DNA from: Jacaranda mimosifolia
Lineage: Eukaryota; Streptophyta; Magnoliopsida; Lamiales; Bignoniaceae
Length of the DNA: 64,000 nucleotides
Assembly (NCBI GenBank): GCA_018894105.1
Contig: CM032128.1
Span: 15,109,001 to 15,173,000 of the forward strand
Direction of reading: 5' to 3'
Shown here: piece after piece, positions 21,946-33,165 of the stretch
Position numbering within the stretch: position 1 is the first letter of the stretch
Layout: each line of letters begins with the position of its first letter
Program-made: the position numbers and the translations under genes
The notes under the pieces: generated by a model
Told to the model about the DNA's origin: nothing
Database searches by the model: none
The model's input: the letters and a program-made list of their open reading frames with translations, nothing else

Positions 21946-24900
21946 ATGGGTTTGAAAAACTGAGCTACACTAAGATATGATCCTCGAAATATTAAAGTTT
22001 TGGTTGGTGGAGATTAAGCATGACTTTGAGATTTGAATAAGACATGAATTTTTGGGATAATATTCGATCTAAAGGGTGTGGAGAGTTATGGTTGGGCAGC
22101 CAACCAATGTATAATTCGTAACTTCTGAGGTATTGAGCATATGACTTTTATATTATCAGGAATAATACTCTTGAGAATTTACATTAGGTATGATTTTTTT
22201 CGAGAGCAATTCAACTGGTATGTAAGTCAATGATCGCTTTAAATAGAACTAAATTTGATAAGTAAAAGATCTTTCTAGATCATTACTTTAGGGCATAAGA
22301 GCGTATTATAATATGGCTATTAGAGAAAGTAGTATCTTGATAACTCGAATCTCCTTGGAATATGGAAAATTATGATTAATGGAGGTTAAGTTTAACATGA
22401 AAATCTGGCTAAGATGTGAACTTTTGGGATATTGCTTGATATCAAAAGAGTAAAGGATTGGTGTTGAAGTGGCCAACCAGTATCTATTCCATTACTCTTG
22501 AGATATCAAGCATATGACTTCATTAACATCTGGTGGAATAATGCTTTTGGTATCACCTTGTTGTGCGAGTATATTTATGATAATAAGACTTGAGATACAG
22601 AGGATCATTTTGGGAGAAATAGTACTTTAATATATACATACGATTGGGATCCAGACAATAGTTTTAATTTAAAATCGACATTTCAATAAAGGAAATCAAT
22701 TGGTGTAACTATATAGTAGTGTTGAAAAGGAAACAGGAAATATTCCAATAAGGAAATCTTTCAAGACAACTAATGATTGATGTGTATATATGGTTATGAT
22801 TTAAATGTTTGGAAAAATTAGCTTATTAATAGTAAAAATGCTCATCAGTATGATTACAAGATGACAACAATAGCAAAGAGAGGAAGATTGTCTACAAGAA
22901 TAAAGTTATGAGGAAAGATTGTGAACTTGAGGAGAAAGGGACAACGTTTATTAAGGAATATAGAAGGCATCTATAGTTAGTACTGGATTACAGGAAAATA
23001 ACAAGTAGGGTTATAGAAATCAATGAAGAAAGATTTGAAGGGATTAAATGAAAATGATCGGGTAAAAAGGATTGCTGTCGAGACCTCAGCAAAAAGGATA
23101 GTGATGAAGGATGAGGACTATCATACCGATAAGCTATAATCAATTATTGAAATTTAAAGATATAAGACATGTAAATGAAAACTAGAGATCCACATCTAGA
23201 AATGAGAAACCCTACCCAAAGTTTGACAACAGAAGACTAGGATCTTAAGTTATGGAGATTGAAACAACATAAAGCCTGAATGAGTATATCCATAAGAGCA
23301 ACTTGTTATCACGTGTCCATGTATTAAACATGATTGAATAAATGATCTTATTGATAATATATCAGATGTAGCTAGTTTTTCTCATCATAACTTAAAGCGA
23401 TCGTTAGATTAATTGAAAGTCCTAATATTTTGATAATGAAATTCATTTATATATACATCGACAGAACTATAGGTAAGGCTCGCATATAGATGAAATTAGA
23501 TGTATTAAATAAACTCCACAAAGTCTCCCATCACATTTTGGTATCCTATACCTTTAGGAATGAAATAGCCACTATGACGCTAATTTGATAATCAATAAGT
23601 TTAATAAATAAAAATCTAGTATCCTTAAGAACTAGATAAATATATATATATACATACACAGAAGCATGTGTACAAACATAATTGTATGCACTAACTTGAA
23701 TTCTAGAAAATTTTATCTCATGTTCGAGTGTCCTGCTCTCTGCAATGACATAACAACTTTGGTATTACTCAGAAATATTTTAGGTTGAACGCTATAGACT
23801 AAGTGGGTCTAGACTTGACTCCAAAAGCTCCAAAAATTTTGATACACTAGAAACTAATATTAACCAAAAGTACTACTCCAAAGCAATCATAAGTCAATTG
23901 CATTACAGCAAACAGTTACTAATTAATCAAACTAGAGGTTCTAACACCTTGTAGAGAACACTCTAACTGGAAATGTATAGGAAAAGATAAACAATGGCAC
24001 CAACTACTTACGTCAATCTTATGAATAGATTATGAAGCAAGGAGGATAGAATCTAGTTATCGTGACATGATACTTTTGTGGTTTATTGATAAACGTAATT
24101 AGGCCAGTAGAATCTGGATAGAATTAGAGAGGTATTTTGGTAGAATTTTACTGTAGTAAAATGATACTTTTGTGGATTAGTGATAAACGCAACTAGGCTA
24201 GTAGCTCTAAAAGTATCATAAAAGACCTTATAGAAAGCACCTCGGGTAATTTCTTAGATTTCATTTGCCAAAGTTTATGAGAGGATTAGTAATTAGAACA
24301 CGAGGGTGTGTAACCTCACGAGAGACAACAGAGAAATCCTACTAAAGTCAAGATTTTAAGTAATCGAAGATAGCCTAAGGAATATGTCAGAAGTCCAAAG
24401 TCCTTTAGGTCCTGCCCATTAATACCACAGGTGTATTCAAGATTTTTTCTAGGTGGTAGATTCATTAATTAACTTAAGTAAGAAGAATTGATGATCTTAA
24501 TACATGGGGAAACATAAAGGATTAGCTTAGCTCTATACTAGTTGCTATTTTTCTTATAGAATGTACGGGATTGTTCTATGCGTCTATGCTCTAACCAAAG
24601 AATAGGTTACAAGAAAGTGATTGTAGGTGTCTCAAAAGAACTTAAGCCATGAAAGCAGGATTATCCCATTCAGGATATATGATTTGTCACCTTGGGTTGT
24701 CCCATTAAAATAAAGTTACCTTTCATTAAATGATGGAATTTCCTGAAAAACAAACGACTCAAAAGAACGAAAGGAATAAAATTATATGTCCAAGTTGTAA
24801 ATGTGAAGGTCTAGTAGGAAATTGAGATACTACGAAGCACATGATTCCTTGAGAGAAAATAGAATTTAATCATACCAAAGTTGGGGCCACAATAAGATGA

Positions 24901-25744
24901 AGAAGATTAAAGAATATGTCAGAAATAAAAGCTTCTTAAGTTTTGACAATTAGTATGAAAGATGATCTTCCTAATGTCGTAGATCCACTGATCAAAATAG
25001 TTGAAAAAGGACTAATAGTTGGAATCAATGAAGGTGCATAGAGAATTTAAAGAGTTGGGAGATGAATTAATCATATTACTAGTTCATACCCTTCTTTAGG
25101 AAACTTAAGAAAATATCAAATACACCAATACCTTGAGAGAAATAGTTGGTCATGAGGGAATGACCACAATACATTGGGAGAACTTGAGACATAGGAACAA
25201 ATTACTTGCTCAGGACGTGGGATAAGTTGCAATATTAATTGCCTTAATAAAACAAAGATACCATTTACGAACAAAGAAAGCAAACTTTCATGAGAATTAT
25301 ATTGCATTAATATACCATATTTGGGCAAGTCTAAAATAATGGCAAACACTTTGGGTTGGAAGGGTAGATTCTTATGCTTAATGGATGGTGAAATAATATT
25401 TAAAAAAATAAAAAAACAAGTATTGATATTACAAGGATAAAAATCTGACCATAGGTTATGGGAATTGGTAGTTAACCCCAAACACATAATGAAACATTAA
25501 ATGCAGAAGTGAGAGTGAGCAGATAAAAAAACTCATGACAGTGATTCCAAAAGGAGGATTTTTTACTTTTTCTGCGACAAAGTAGGAATTACTCAAGATA
25601 GGAAAAAAAGAATATGCGGAACCAATTGTATTAAGAGAAATAAGAACCAGCAACAGAATTATCTTTGGGGATAACAAGATAGTGAGTGATGAGACCACGA
25701 GTTCTTTCCAATTTAAGATGAGGATCTCCAAATTATATTCTTTT
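21946..25744 (+). other. Interior of the LARD-like element, no recognisable coding domain
   Basis: I looked on both strands for gag knuckles, protease, RT, RNase H and integrase motifs and found none. Only short open stretches occur; those on the minus strand at 25116-25770 are low-complexity and matched no family I know. Two degenerate internal duplications are visible: about 22000-22190 with 22365-22555 (gccaaccart...ttgagatatyragcatatgact blocks) and 24068-24111 with 24161-24204 (atgatacttttgtgg...gctagtag). Confidence 0.65.
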
Positions 25745-25757
25745 AACGGGGAAGAGT
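25745..25757 (+). promoter_or_regulatory. Polypurine tract of the LARD-like element
   Basis: aacggggaagagt directly precedes the 3' LTR start TGTAACACCCC. Confidence 0.8.
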
Positions 25758-28471
25758 TGTAACACCCCAAATTTTGGATCCCTAAATCTAAGTTATTGTT
25801 TCATCAAAATAAAATACGAATTCAATAAATTGGGCTTAGATTAATTTTGAGTTAAATTTTAATTGAGGCTTATGGATAATTATTGACAATTGGGGAATTT
25901 AACCGTAATTGAGATAAAGGCTTAATTATCCAACATTATAAAATTCAGAGGCCAATGTGGGAAAGTTAAAAGGTTAAGGACTACAAAATAATTAAATTAA
26001 GACCTAATTTCCCGTAATTAACACTGTCAAGGGGTCAATGTCCAATAATGAAAGTGGCTGGTAGCGGTTCTACCACTTCCAGTGGTGGAATGGGGCTAGG
26101 CTTAGAGGGGTTGTGATTGGAATTGAATGGGTAAATGGCTAGTAGAGTCAATTTCTTGATCAGACTAACAAAGACAGAGGAATTGCGATAATGGTTGGTA
26201 ACGTGAGGGAAGTGGTGACGGGTTGTAGGTTCCGACAGTCGGAATTTAAAATTAGTTGAGCGATTTTGATAGGTTCTTCAAGAGAAGTTTAATGGTGGCC
26301 TAAATTCCAAATTTAGACCACTGGAATTTAGGCCACCAGAGAAGGAGAATTCAAGGCGGGGCAGCGATGGCGATGGTGTGAGGTTTTTAATCAGTTGATC
26401 AACTAATTCGCACTAAATGGTGGAATTTGCTGAAATTGAATTGGGGGTTCTACTCCTTGCGTCAATGTGCACCGACTAGTGTGGTTGACTCCCATCTTTG
26501 GCGGTGGCACATCAACAGTGTGGTAATAGTGTGCAGAATTTTTTCCAAGGGACATCCTGACTATTTTTGGCTTGGAATTAGACCTAAATCTTGCCAATTT
26601 GGATAAATTTCATAATCAAATGCCAATTTGATTACTTTTCCATATTTAGTTAAAATTATTGATTAGAATTTGATCATCAAATCAGTTAAAATTGTTAAAA
26701 GATATAGTTCAATTTGAGTTATGAATTAATTCCATAATTGAAAGATAGAAGTTAACTTACAAGACTTTAACTTAATAAATCAAGGAATATGGATCTAACT
26801 CAGGACCTTGGACCCCCCTCCCCCATGACACGGTGTTATAAATAAAGTACCAAACTTAGGTTTGGGAAATTAAATTATAACGATAGTTGAATTAAAATTC
26901 TTTGATACCTTGAATTTGGTGAGCTAGAGAATTGCCATCTATTACAAATAGGGATTATGATAAAGCACTATATCAAGATTAAGCTTTTTGAGTGAAGTTG
27001 GGATGGTATTATGAAACAACAAGCATGTTAATTGAATGCATAGGTATTTATTAAGTCAAAGAACACAATATACTAGAATATTCTAAAAATTCGAGTTTAG
27101 GATTAACAGAATTATAAAAGGGAAATAAGCTACAAACCTATTAAGCATAGCTTAGAAAATTAAATCAATTATTTTCAATCTCTCTCTTATACTGTATTTT
27201 GGGATAACTAGGTAATGAAGAGTGGAACTATTGGGCTCATTAAGAAAAGCCCCATTACTTGATGCCCCATGTGAGTTTGTACTCGATAGTACGAGATTTT
27301 TTCTATTAGGAAAAGAATGTATATGTTAGTAAATATATTATTATTGCTTGTTCCTTTCTATGTTGAGATTCAATAATTATTGTTCGTCTATTCTATTTGT
27401 TTCTCGACTCTTATGTGGAACTTAATAGTTTTTCTAAACTGTTCTCCTTTGCCCCATGATTATTGAGCCATTACTATTCAAATTCTCAGCCTATCTTGAT
27501 AGGTTGGATTCCTGAACCGAGTTCATGTTTGATCATGATTTATCCTAGTTTACCCTAAATTGGCAATTGTGTTGGGAAAACTGACAAAAGGAATTTCAAA
27601 GTGTATTTTCTATCATCGCCATGACTATTACCTTGGAATGAGCCCGATGTTGATTAACTGATTATTCGTTTATCGTGGCGAATTGAAATGTTGTTGGACA
27701 TGTTACATTATATTCACTGAACTACTCAATACCTTTGGGGGTGCTCCCTGGGATCGGTTTCAAAAGACGACCGGGCAAAACAGACAAATGATTTTTGTGT
27801 TTTCGAAAGTAGAGTGCAAGATAGGAGAACCACCAACAGCAGGATTACAAAAAATGTTCATTAATTTGTTTCCAACTAGTTTTATTCCTTAAAAAGATGT
27901 TGACTCTTTGGCCATACTTGAGATTTAAACCTCTACAAAAAGACAATGAATTTTGTGAAGTCTCATTACTAGTATGGAGTGGTGGTGAGACGGATCACTT
28001 AAAACTTTAAATGAAAGCTTCTCGCATGGCTTTTGGTAATCATAGTGCTTCTTCTTATTTCTTGTATAATATGTTCGGATAATTGTTACTCTATTGTTAT
28101 TGCTAGATTATCTCACTAAGTTATTCAAACTTACGTTATTGTATTGTTTCCTTTCATTCTTTACCCCAGATAAAAACGAGTGGCAAAGAAAGTCTAAACC
28201 ATGCGACACATGAGCTAATAAACATATATAATGAATATATAAATATATAGATTGTATTTGCTGAATTGACAACATAAATATGACAAATGGGTTGGAAGTG
28301 CTAAGTGTGACCTATGATATTTTGGTTACAAGTTAAATTGTTGATGGATGTCACTTGTGGACATTAAATATTTTGGATTTTCAAATATTTATTTTCTCTT
28401 ATCTAAAGAGCTTGTGGTATAGAATGAGTAGCACCTCAGCCAAGCAGGCACCTCTTTGGTGGGGTGTTACA
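25758..28471 (+). repeat. 3' LTR of the LARD-like element
   Basis: A complete 2714-bp LTR, TGTAACACCCC...GGGGTGTTACA, with perfect short inverted termini (TGTAACACC/GGTGTTACA). A C-rich run (gacccccctcccccatgac) near 26810 expands one in the other LTR. TATAT follows as the target duplication. Confidence 0.92.
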
Positions 28472-28476
28472 TATAT

Positions 28477-28787
28477 TGCATAGATACAAGGAATAAAATT
28501 AACAATTCAATAAGGAATTACAAAAGTTATGTATTAATATAGGGAATTACAAAAATTAATATAGAAAGTTACACTTATATTATATATGAAAATATGTTGA
28601 CATGAAGAAAAGAAAAATATAAAAATATATATTATAGGAAGTTACATGTTTTATATATGAAATATATTTACATGGTAAAAATGAACAAAACTAATTTATT
28701 CATATCATTGCCATGTAAATAATAGACTTAAGATAGGATTAAACATCACTTTACTTTATATATATTAGATTTAAAAGGGAGAGATAG
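28477..28787. other. Continuation of the interrupted duplication, then A+T-rich DNA
   Basis: This carries on copy B of the tandem duplication that starts left of 2254 (ggaattacaaaagtta, tgttgacatg, aactaatttattcatatcattg) to about 28760. No gene was seen. Confidence 0.5.
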
Positions 28788-29610
28788 CGGTGTAAATAGA
28801 TATTCAAAAATTCATTTTCCATTTGCATTCATATTCGTTTCTACAAAATATTATCTGCATCCGCTTAAAGTAGATATTATCTGTAGTCGATTACTAGATA
28901 TTTGATTGTAAATTGATACAGATATGGTAAATGCATCTCTGATTCGTTTAATATCTACTCCAAATATATACATTCATTAAATAATATATTATTTATATTT
29001 TTCAATTAAAATCTCATATCTATATATGAACATATGTAAATTATAATTGAAGATTTGGGAGGAAAAAATTATAAATTTAAAAAATTATTATAATATAAAG
29101 GAAATATTAAAAAATAAAGTTAATCAACATAAATTATTGTTGGTTGACTTTATAATTCATAAACTTAAATATAATTATTAATATTAATTAGTGATAATAA
29201 TCAATTGTAAAGTCAATTTGTTATTAATAGAAATTGTGCTGATTGTTTGATTGCTTTCTTTTTAATGAAATTGTATAGTTTATTCTACTAATTAAAAAAT
29301 ATATTTATGTTATATTTAACAGATTCACATACTTGGAAATTCATAAACGGATGTCTAAATAATTATCATTGAATATGAATATTCAAAAAATAATTCGAAT
29401 ACGGGGTAATTTTAATCAAATATGGATGTATCTGAATAATTATATTCGAATATGAATATATCCGAATTCGACTAACATTCGATGAATACGAATTTGAATA
29501 TTATATATAGATATTCATCGACTCCGTATCCGCATTCGAATATTCAAAAAATTAATTGAATACAAATATAAAAGTAGTGTATTCGATCCTTTGGATATTC
29601 ATTTACCCCA
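28788..29610. mobile_element. hAT-like non-autonomous element (candidate)
   Basis: The left end ggtgtaaatagatattc and the right end, reversed, ggggtaaatgaatatcc are imperfect inverted repeats. The arms are rich in gaatattc/cgaatacg words that pair across the element. The start resembles the GGGGTGTAAA termini of plant hAT MITEs. I could not find a convincing 8-bp target duplication, so borders are approximate. Confidence 0.45.
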
Positions 29611-30702
29611 TGGGGGAAATGTGGCTGGCAATGAAGAGACTTTTCATGCAATTTGCGGTCGCCTTATCCAAACTTCATCCCTAAATTCTAGCTCCAATGT
29701 GTTCGAATTTGGACCATCTAAGGAAGGACAGTCATAAAATGTGTCCTAATTTAAATTGAACACCGGGAACGTGACGGAATGTCATAAGCCTGTAAAAGAT
29801 ATATACGAATGGATAGAGGCAAATATATTGAAGCAATTTCCTTAAAAAGGCATCATTTTGTTCCATTGTGGATTATGTATGCATACAAAATAGATATTGT
29901 GATTTATCCTTTTCTTTTTTAATTTCTTACAAAATGAGTACATTTTATTTTATTTTGGAGTTGTCCACTGATGTGTTGCATTTATATACTAAAACAAAAT
30001 TTTCTGTTCGGAGTACACTTTCATTCTAAAATGTTCGACTAATTTCTAGCAGGTAAAAACAAATAATTTGAAATTTAGAAATAGATCATAATACTAACGT
30101 AATTACAACTATTATCTAAAATAGGTAATGTTTAAATATGATCATTCTTAAGAGAGAGTATTAATTAGTTAAGATATTCAAAATGGCATTATAGTTATGC
30201 ATAAATGATGAGTGATCGGCATGCTAACTCCATTTATAATGTAATTAATTAAAGATGAATAACAGAATTATTGCTTAAAATTGTAACTTTCTTGTAATAC
30301 ACTTGAGATTATAAACTCCTAAAAATATCTTGCAAGATATTTGAAAGTTTCTAAAATATTTTAGGTTGTTTGATAAAAATTTTAAAAGTGAGTTTATAAG
30401 TTTTTACAATTAAATGTCAGGATTTTATAATTTTTTTAAAAAATAAGAAGATTTTAATTTATTATTAAAATTTTAATAATTTTTTAACTTCTAATCATAT
30501 ATATTATAACATTATTAACACTAATATCTTACTAGATTTATAATTTTATCTTACTTAAACACTTGAAAATTTATTTTTAAGTAAAATGTAAAGTCTTATA
30601 AATTCTAGAATATATTATAAGATGTATTAAATACATTGGGTTAGATATAATAAATTCTTATATGAGTCAAGTTTGAGAACTTTATACAGTACAAATTGCG
30701 CC
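29611..30702. other. Intergenic DNA, no gene seen
   Basis: The first ~250 bases are less A+T-rich (29630-29880, with gcaatttgcggtcgcctta) and may be a gene or promoter remnant, but no frame or motif was recognised. The rest is A+T-rich with no visible structure. Confidence 0.5.
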
Positions 30703-30710
30703 GTGTTTTG

Positions 30711-31107
30711 TAGGGATGTTCAATTCAATCCAATCCAAAAAAAAAACCTATAAACCAATCCAAAAAATCAAAAATCGATCAAAATCAAATTTTATAAATC
30801 GAAAATCTTGTGAAATTTTATAATTAAACTTAATTTCACAAGATTAGTGTGATATGATAACTAAATGAAATTTATAAATCGATTGATCAAATTAGTTTGA
30901 TTATCAATAGTAACCTATCAAATATTCTAATTAAAAATTTAAATTAAAAAATAAATAACCCATCAAATCCAAATAAATTTAAAATGGATTGAATTAGATC
31001 GAATTGAATTTACAATAAAAATTTAATGATCCAATATACATTATATAATTTTAATTGCATAATTTTTTGTCTCAAAATCGATTCAAATCGAATTGTAAAC
31101 ACCCTTA
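30711..31107. mobile_element. hAT-like MITE
   Basis: About 397 bp, starting TAGGGATGTTCAATTCAATC. The reversed right end reads TAAGGGTGTTTACAATTCG, the terminal pattern of plant hAT MITEs. Flanks GTGTTTTG (30703-30710) and GCGTTGGG (31108-31115) agree at five of eight positions, compatible with an old 8-bp duplication. The interior is full of caaatcgaat/ccaatcc words typical of this MITE type. There is no coding capacity. Confidence 0.65.
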
Positions 31108-31296
31108 GCGTTGGGTATAATGTTATATTAATATGGTATAATGCGGATAGTGCACGTCGACTCACCGGGCTTTCAACAAATTCTCCTTCACAAGCTAACG
31201 CCGCGTAACTATTAACTATTACTATTAGCAGAATGCCATGTGTGTTTGTGGGCACAATCAGATTTCCATCTGGCATGCATATATATATACACACAC

Positions 31297-31920
31297 TGTT
31301 GAAACTCAGGAGAATTTATTGTGGAAATAATGAAATAATAGTAAAGTAATTCGATGTAAAGTGACAACAAGATTTAACGTGGTTCGGCGATGTGCCTAAT
31401 CCATCCAACAAAGAAAAGGAATTTTATTGATCTCAAATCAAAGTGCAAGTACAAATTTAAATCCCACAAATCTCACAAAAACACTTAACACCCTCGTTCT
31501 AAACTCCGTCTTGAAAGAATTACTCAAAAACAATAAAGAAGCCCTTGTGTTATATTTGTGATACATTCCTGAAAGAAAAAACGCTAAATTTATACCTGAA
31601 AATGAAGCTCAAGGCCCGTGGGACTGTGCCACACGCTGGGGCGCACAAAACTTGCGCCCCAGCGCACCTTTCTTGCACTAGGGCAGAAACTTTGCGCTAG
31701 GGCACAAAAAACTTGCGCCCCAGCGCAAAGTTACTGTTCACTGCTCGTTGGGGCGCACGACGCGTGTTTTCATGCATTTTTCGCCCATGTACGCGCCTTA
31801 GCCGCCTTGCTTGCGCCCCGGCGCGTGGCATCCTTCTAAAACACGCCGGGGTGTGTTCTCGAGCCCATTTCGACCACTTTGCTCCATTTCGCTCCATTTC
31901 TTCCGTTCCTTGTTAATTTT
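31297..31920. repeat. LTR-like fragment with a GC-rich inverted-motif cluster
   Basis: The start tgttgaaactcaggag and the phrase gatttaacgtggttcggc near 31372 are typical of plant copia-type or TRIM LTRs. From 31610 to 31830 the sequence turns GC-rich and repeats the near-palindrome gcgctggggcgc / gcgccccagcgc at least five times. The right end and a target duplication were not found, so the extent is a guess. Short open frames here follow from the GC-rich composition and are not taken as genes. Confidence 0.4.
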
Positions 31921-32030
31921 TCTTTAAATTTCAAGGCAAAATCAATACACACACCTCTCAGCTTCTTATTTTCCTGTCCACATTGCTGCCAAAATTTGAA
32001 CCTACAAATTTCAAGCATCAAGTGGGACCC

Positions 32031-32032
<2 letters not shown>

Positions 32033-32071
<39 letters not shown>

Positions 32072-32174
32072 CGGGGGTGGGGGCAGCCAAGTCTTGGTTG
32101 CTCTTGAGTTTTATGACAAAACAAAATAATAAATGAGTCCCCACTAATTTTAGTTGAATGATATATATCATCAA

Positions 32175-32217
<43 letters not shown>
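32033..32217. repeat. (CT)n and (AT)n microsatellites
   Basis: (CT)n runs at 32033-32069 and 32174-32200; the second is followed directly by (AT)n to 32217. They lie upstream of the kinase gene. Open frames across them are simple-sequence artefacts. Confidence 0.9.
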
Positions 32218-33165
32218 ATACAAGTAGGCAGTAGCCCATACTTGTGAAAAAGGGGTACTCTGTAGCCCAAAAAAGGTTTCATATGCATATTCATTGTTGC
32301 CTAGCGTGGCTAGCTACTCACATTACATTACATGTATATATATATATATATATAACTCATGAACCAAAATTAGAATTGATTTTCGAAATATTAATATATC
32401 TGGGCCGGTAGGCTCGACGTCATATATAATGAATGGATCCCACTTCAAGAAATGAAATATTGTAGGTTCAAATGGTTTGATATTAATTGTATGGTTTGAA
32501 TTTTGAAATGTCAAATACGTACATATCGTCTAATATTAATGTTGGACATGCATGTATGTATGTATGAATGTCCACCGATTAGAATAGGCATTAGGCGATA
32601 CAGCACTGTTTGATGAATTTCCAGGTCACTCCACATACTCTTCGCCGAACGTCAATATATACCCTCACCATCACATGGGAAATTAGGCAAATGATCATCA
32701 GTCCAACACCAGCACACAACCTCAACATCTGATCTTCCTCAATTAGTTCCTTTCTCTACTCATATACATATATATATATATATATATAATCATATCCACA
32801 CAAATTTATCCAACAAACAAAATTATATATTAACGGAATCAGCACCGATATATTGGTGGATAAGGATAAAACCCCAACTACAGTCTACATATGATCATAA
32901 ATATATAATTTACGTCAACTTGTCATATCACCCAACTCCCCAAACCTCTACTCGACACCTTCTTCCCTTCCACATATCCACAAACTCTTATATATTACTA
33001 ACCACTAACTATGTGTATATATATATATATATAGTGTTCCCACTCAGATTGCCAGGCCCTCTTATCGATATATACTACGTACTACTACCCACAAGTACAT
33101 ACATACATACATACATAAATACATACCATACTTATATATTTCGTCCATCAGCTGATCGATTAGCC
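32218..33165 (+). promoter_or_regulatory. Upstream region of the MAPKKK gene: promoter and 5' untranslated sequence
   Basis: There is no separate gene. A caatatataccc element at about 32653-32664 is the clearest TATA-like site and is followed by a C/A-rich stretch (cagtccaacaccagcacacaacc) suited to a plant transcription start. Further (TA)n runs lie at about 32334-32354, 32768-32788 and 33011-33034, and an (ACAT)n run at about 33090-33120. The start site is inferred, not shown. I saw no clear cluster of ABA-response ACGTGG elements. Confidence 0.35.

Larger units (their letters stand above)
2254..28471 (+). mobile_element. Large non-autonomous LTR retrotransposon (LARD-like), host of nested insertions
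   Basis: The element starts TGTAACACCCC and ends GGGGTGTTACA. It is flanked by the 5-bp direct repeat TATAT (2249-2253 and 28472-28476), which fixes both ends. The 3' LTR (25758-28471) is 2714 bp. The 5' LTR is split by a later insertion (2254-4018 and about 21236-21929). A primer site complementary to initiator tRNA-Met follows the 5' LTR, and a purine tract precedes the 3' LTR. The ~3.8 kb interior shows no recognisable gag, protease, RT, RNase H or integrase. This matches the LARD description (long LTRs, long non-coding interior), although extreme decay of a coding element cannot be excluded. Confidence 0.88.

Noticed and set aside
25116..25770. Two minus-strand open frames near the LARD 3' LTR
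   Set aside because: Hydrophobic and low-complexity, no recognisable domain; one runs into the LTR.
31618..32223. Several overlapping open frames on both strands near 31.6-32.2 kb
   Set aside because: They follow from the GC-rich repeat motif and the (CT)n tracts; no domain or codon signal.
32920..33165. In-frame upstream extension of the kinase (82 extra codons)
   Set aside because: The stretch is built from (TA)n and (ACAT)n repeats, shows no conserved residues, and the ATG at 33166 has a good context just before the kinase domain.
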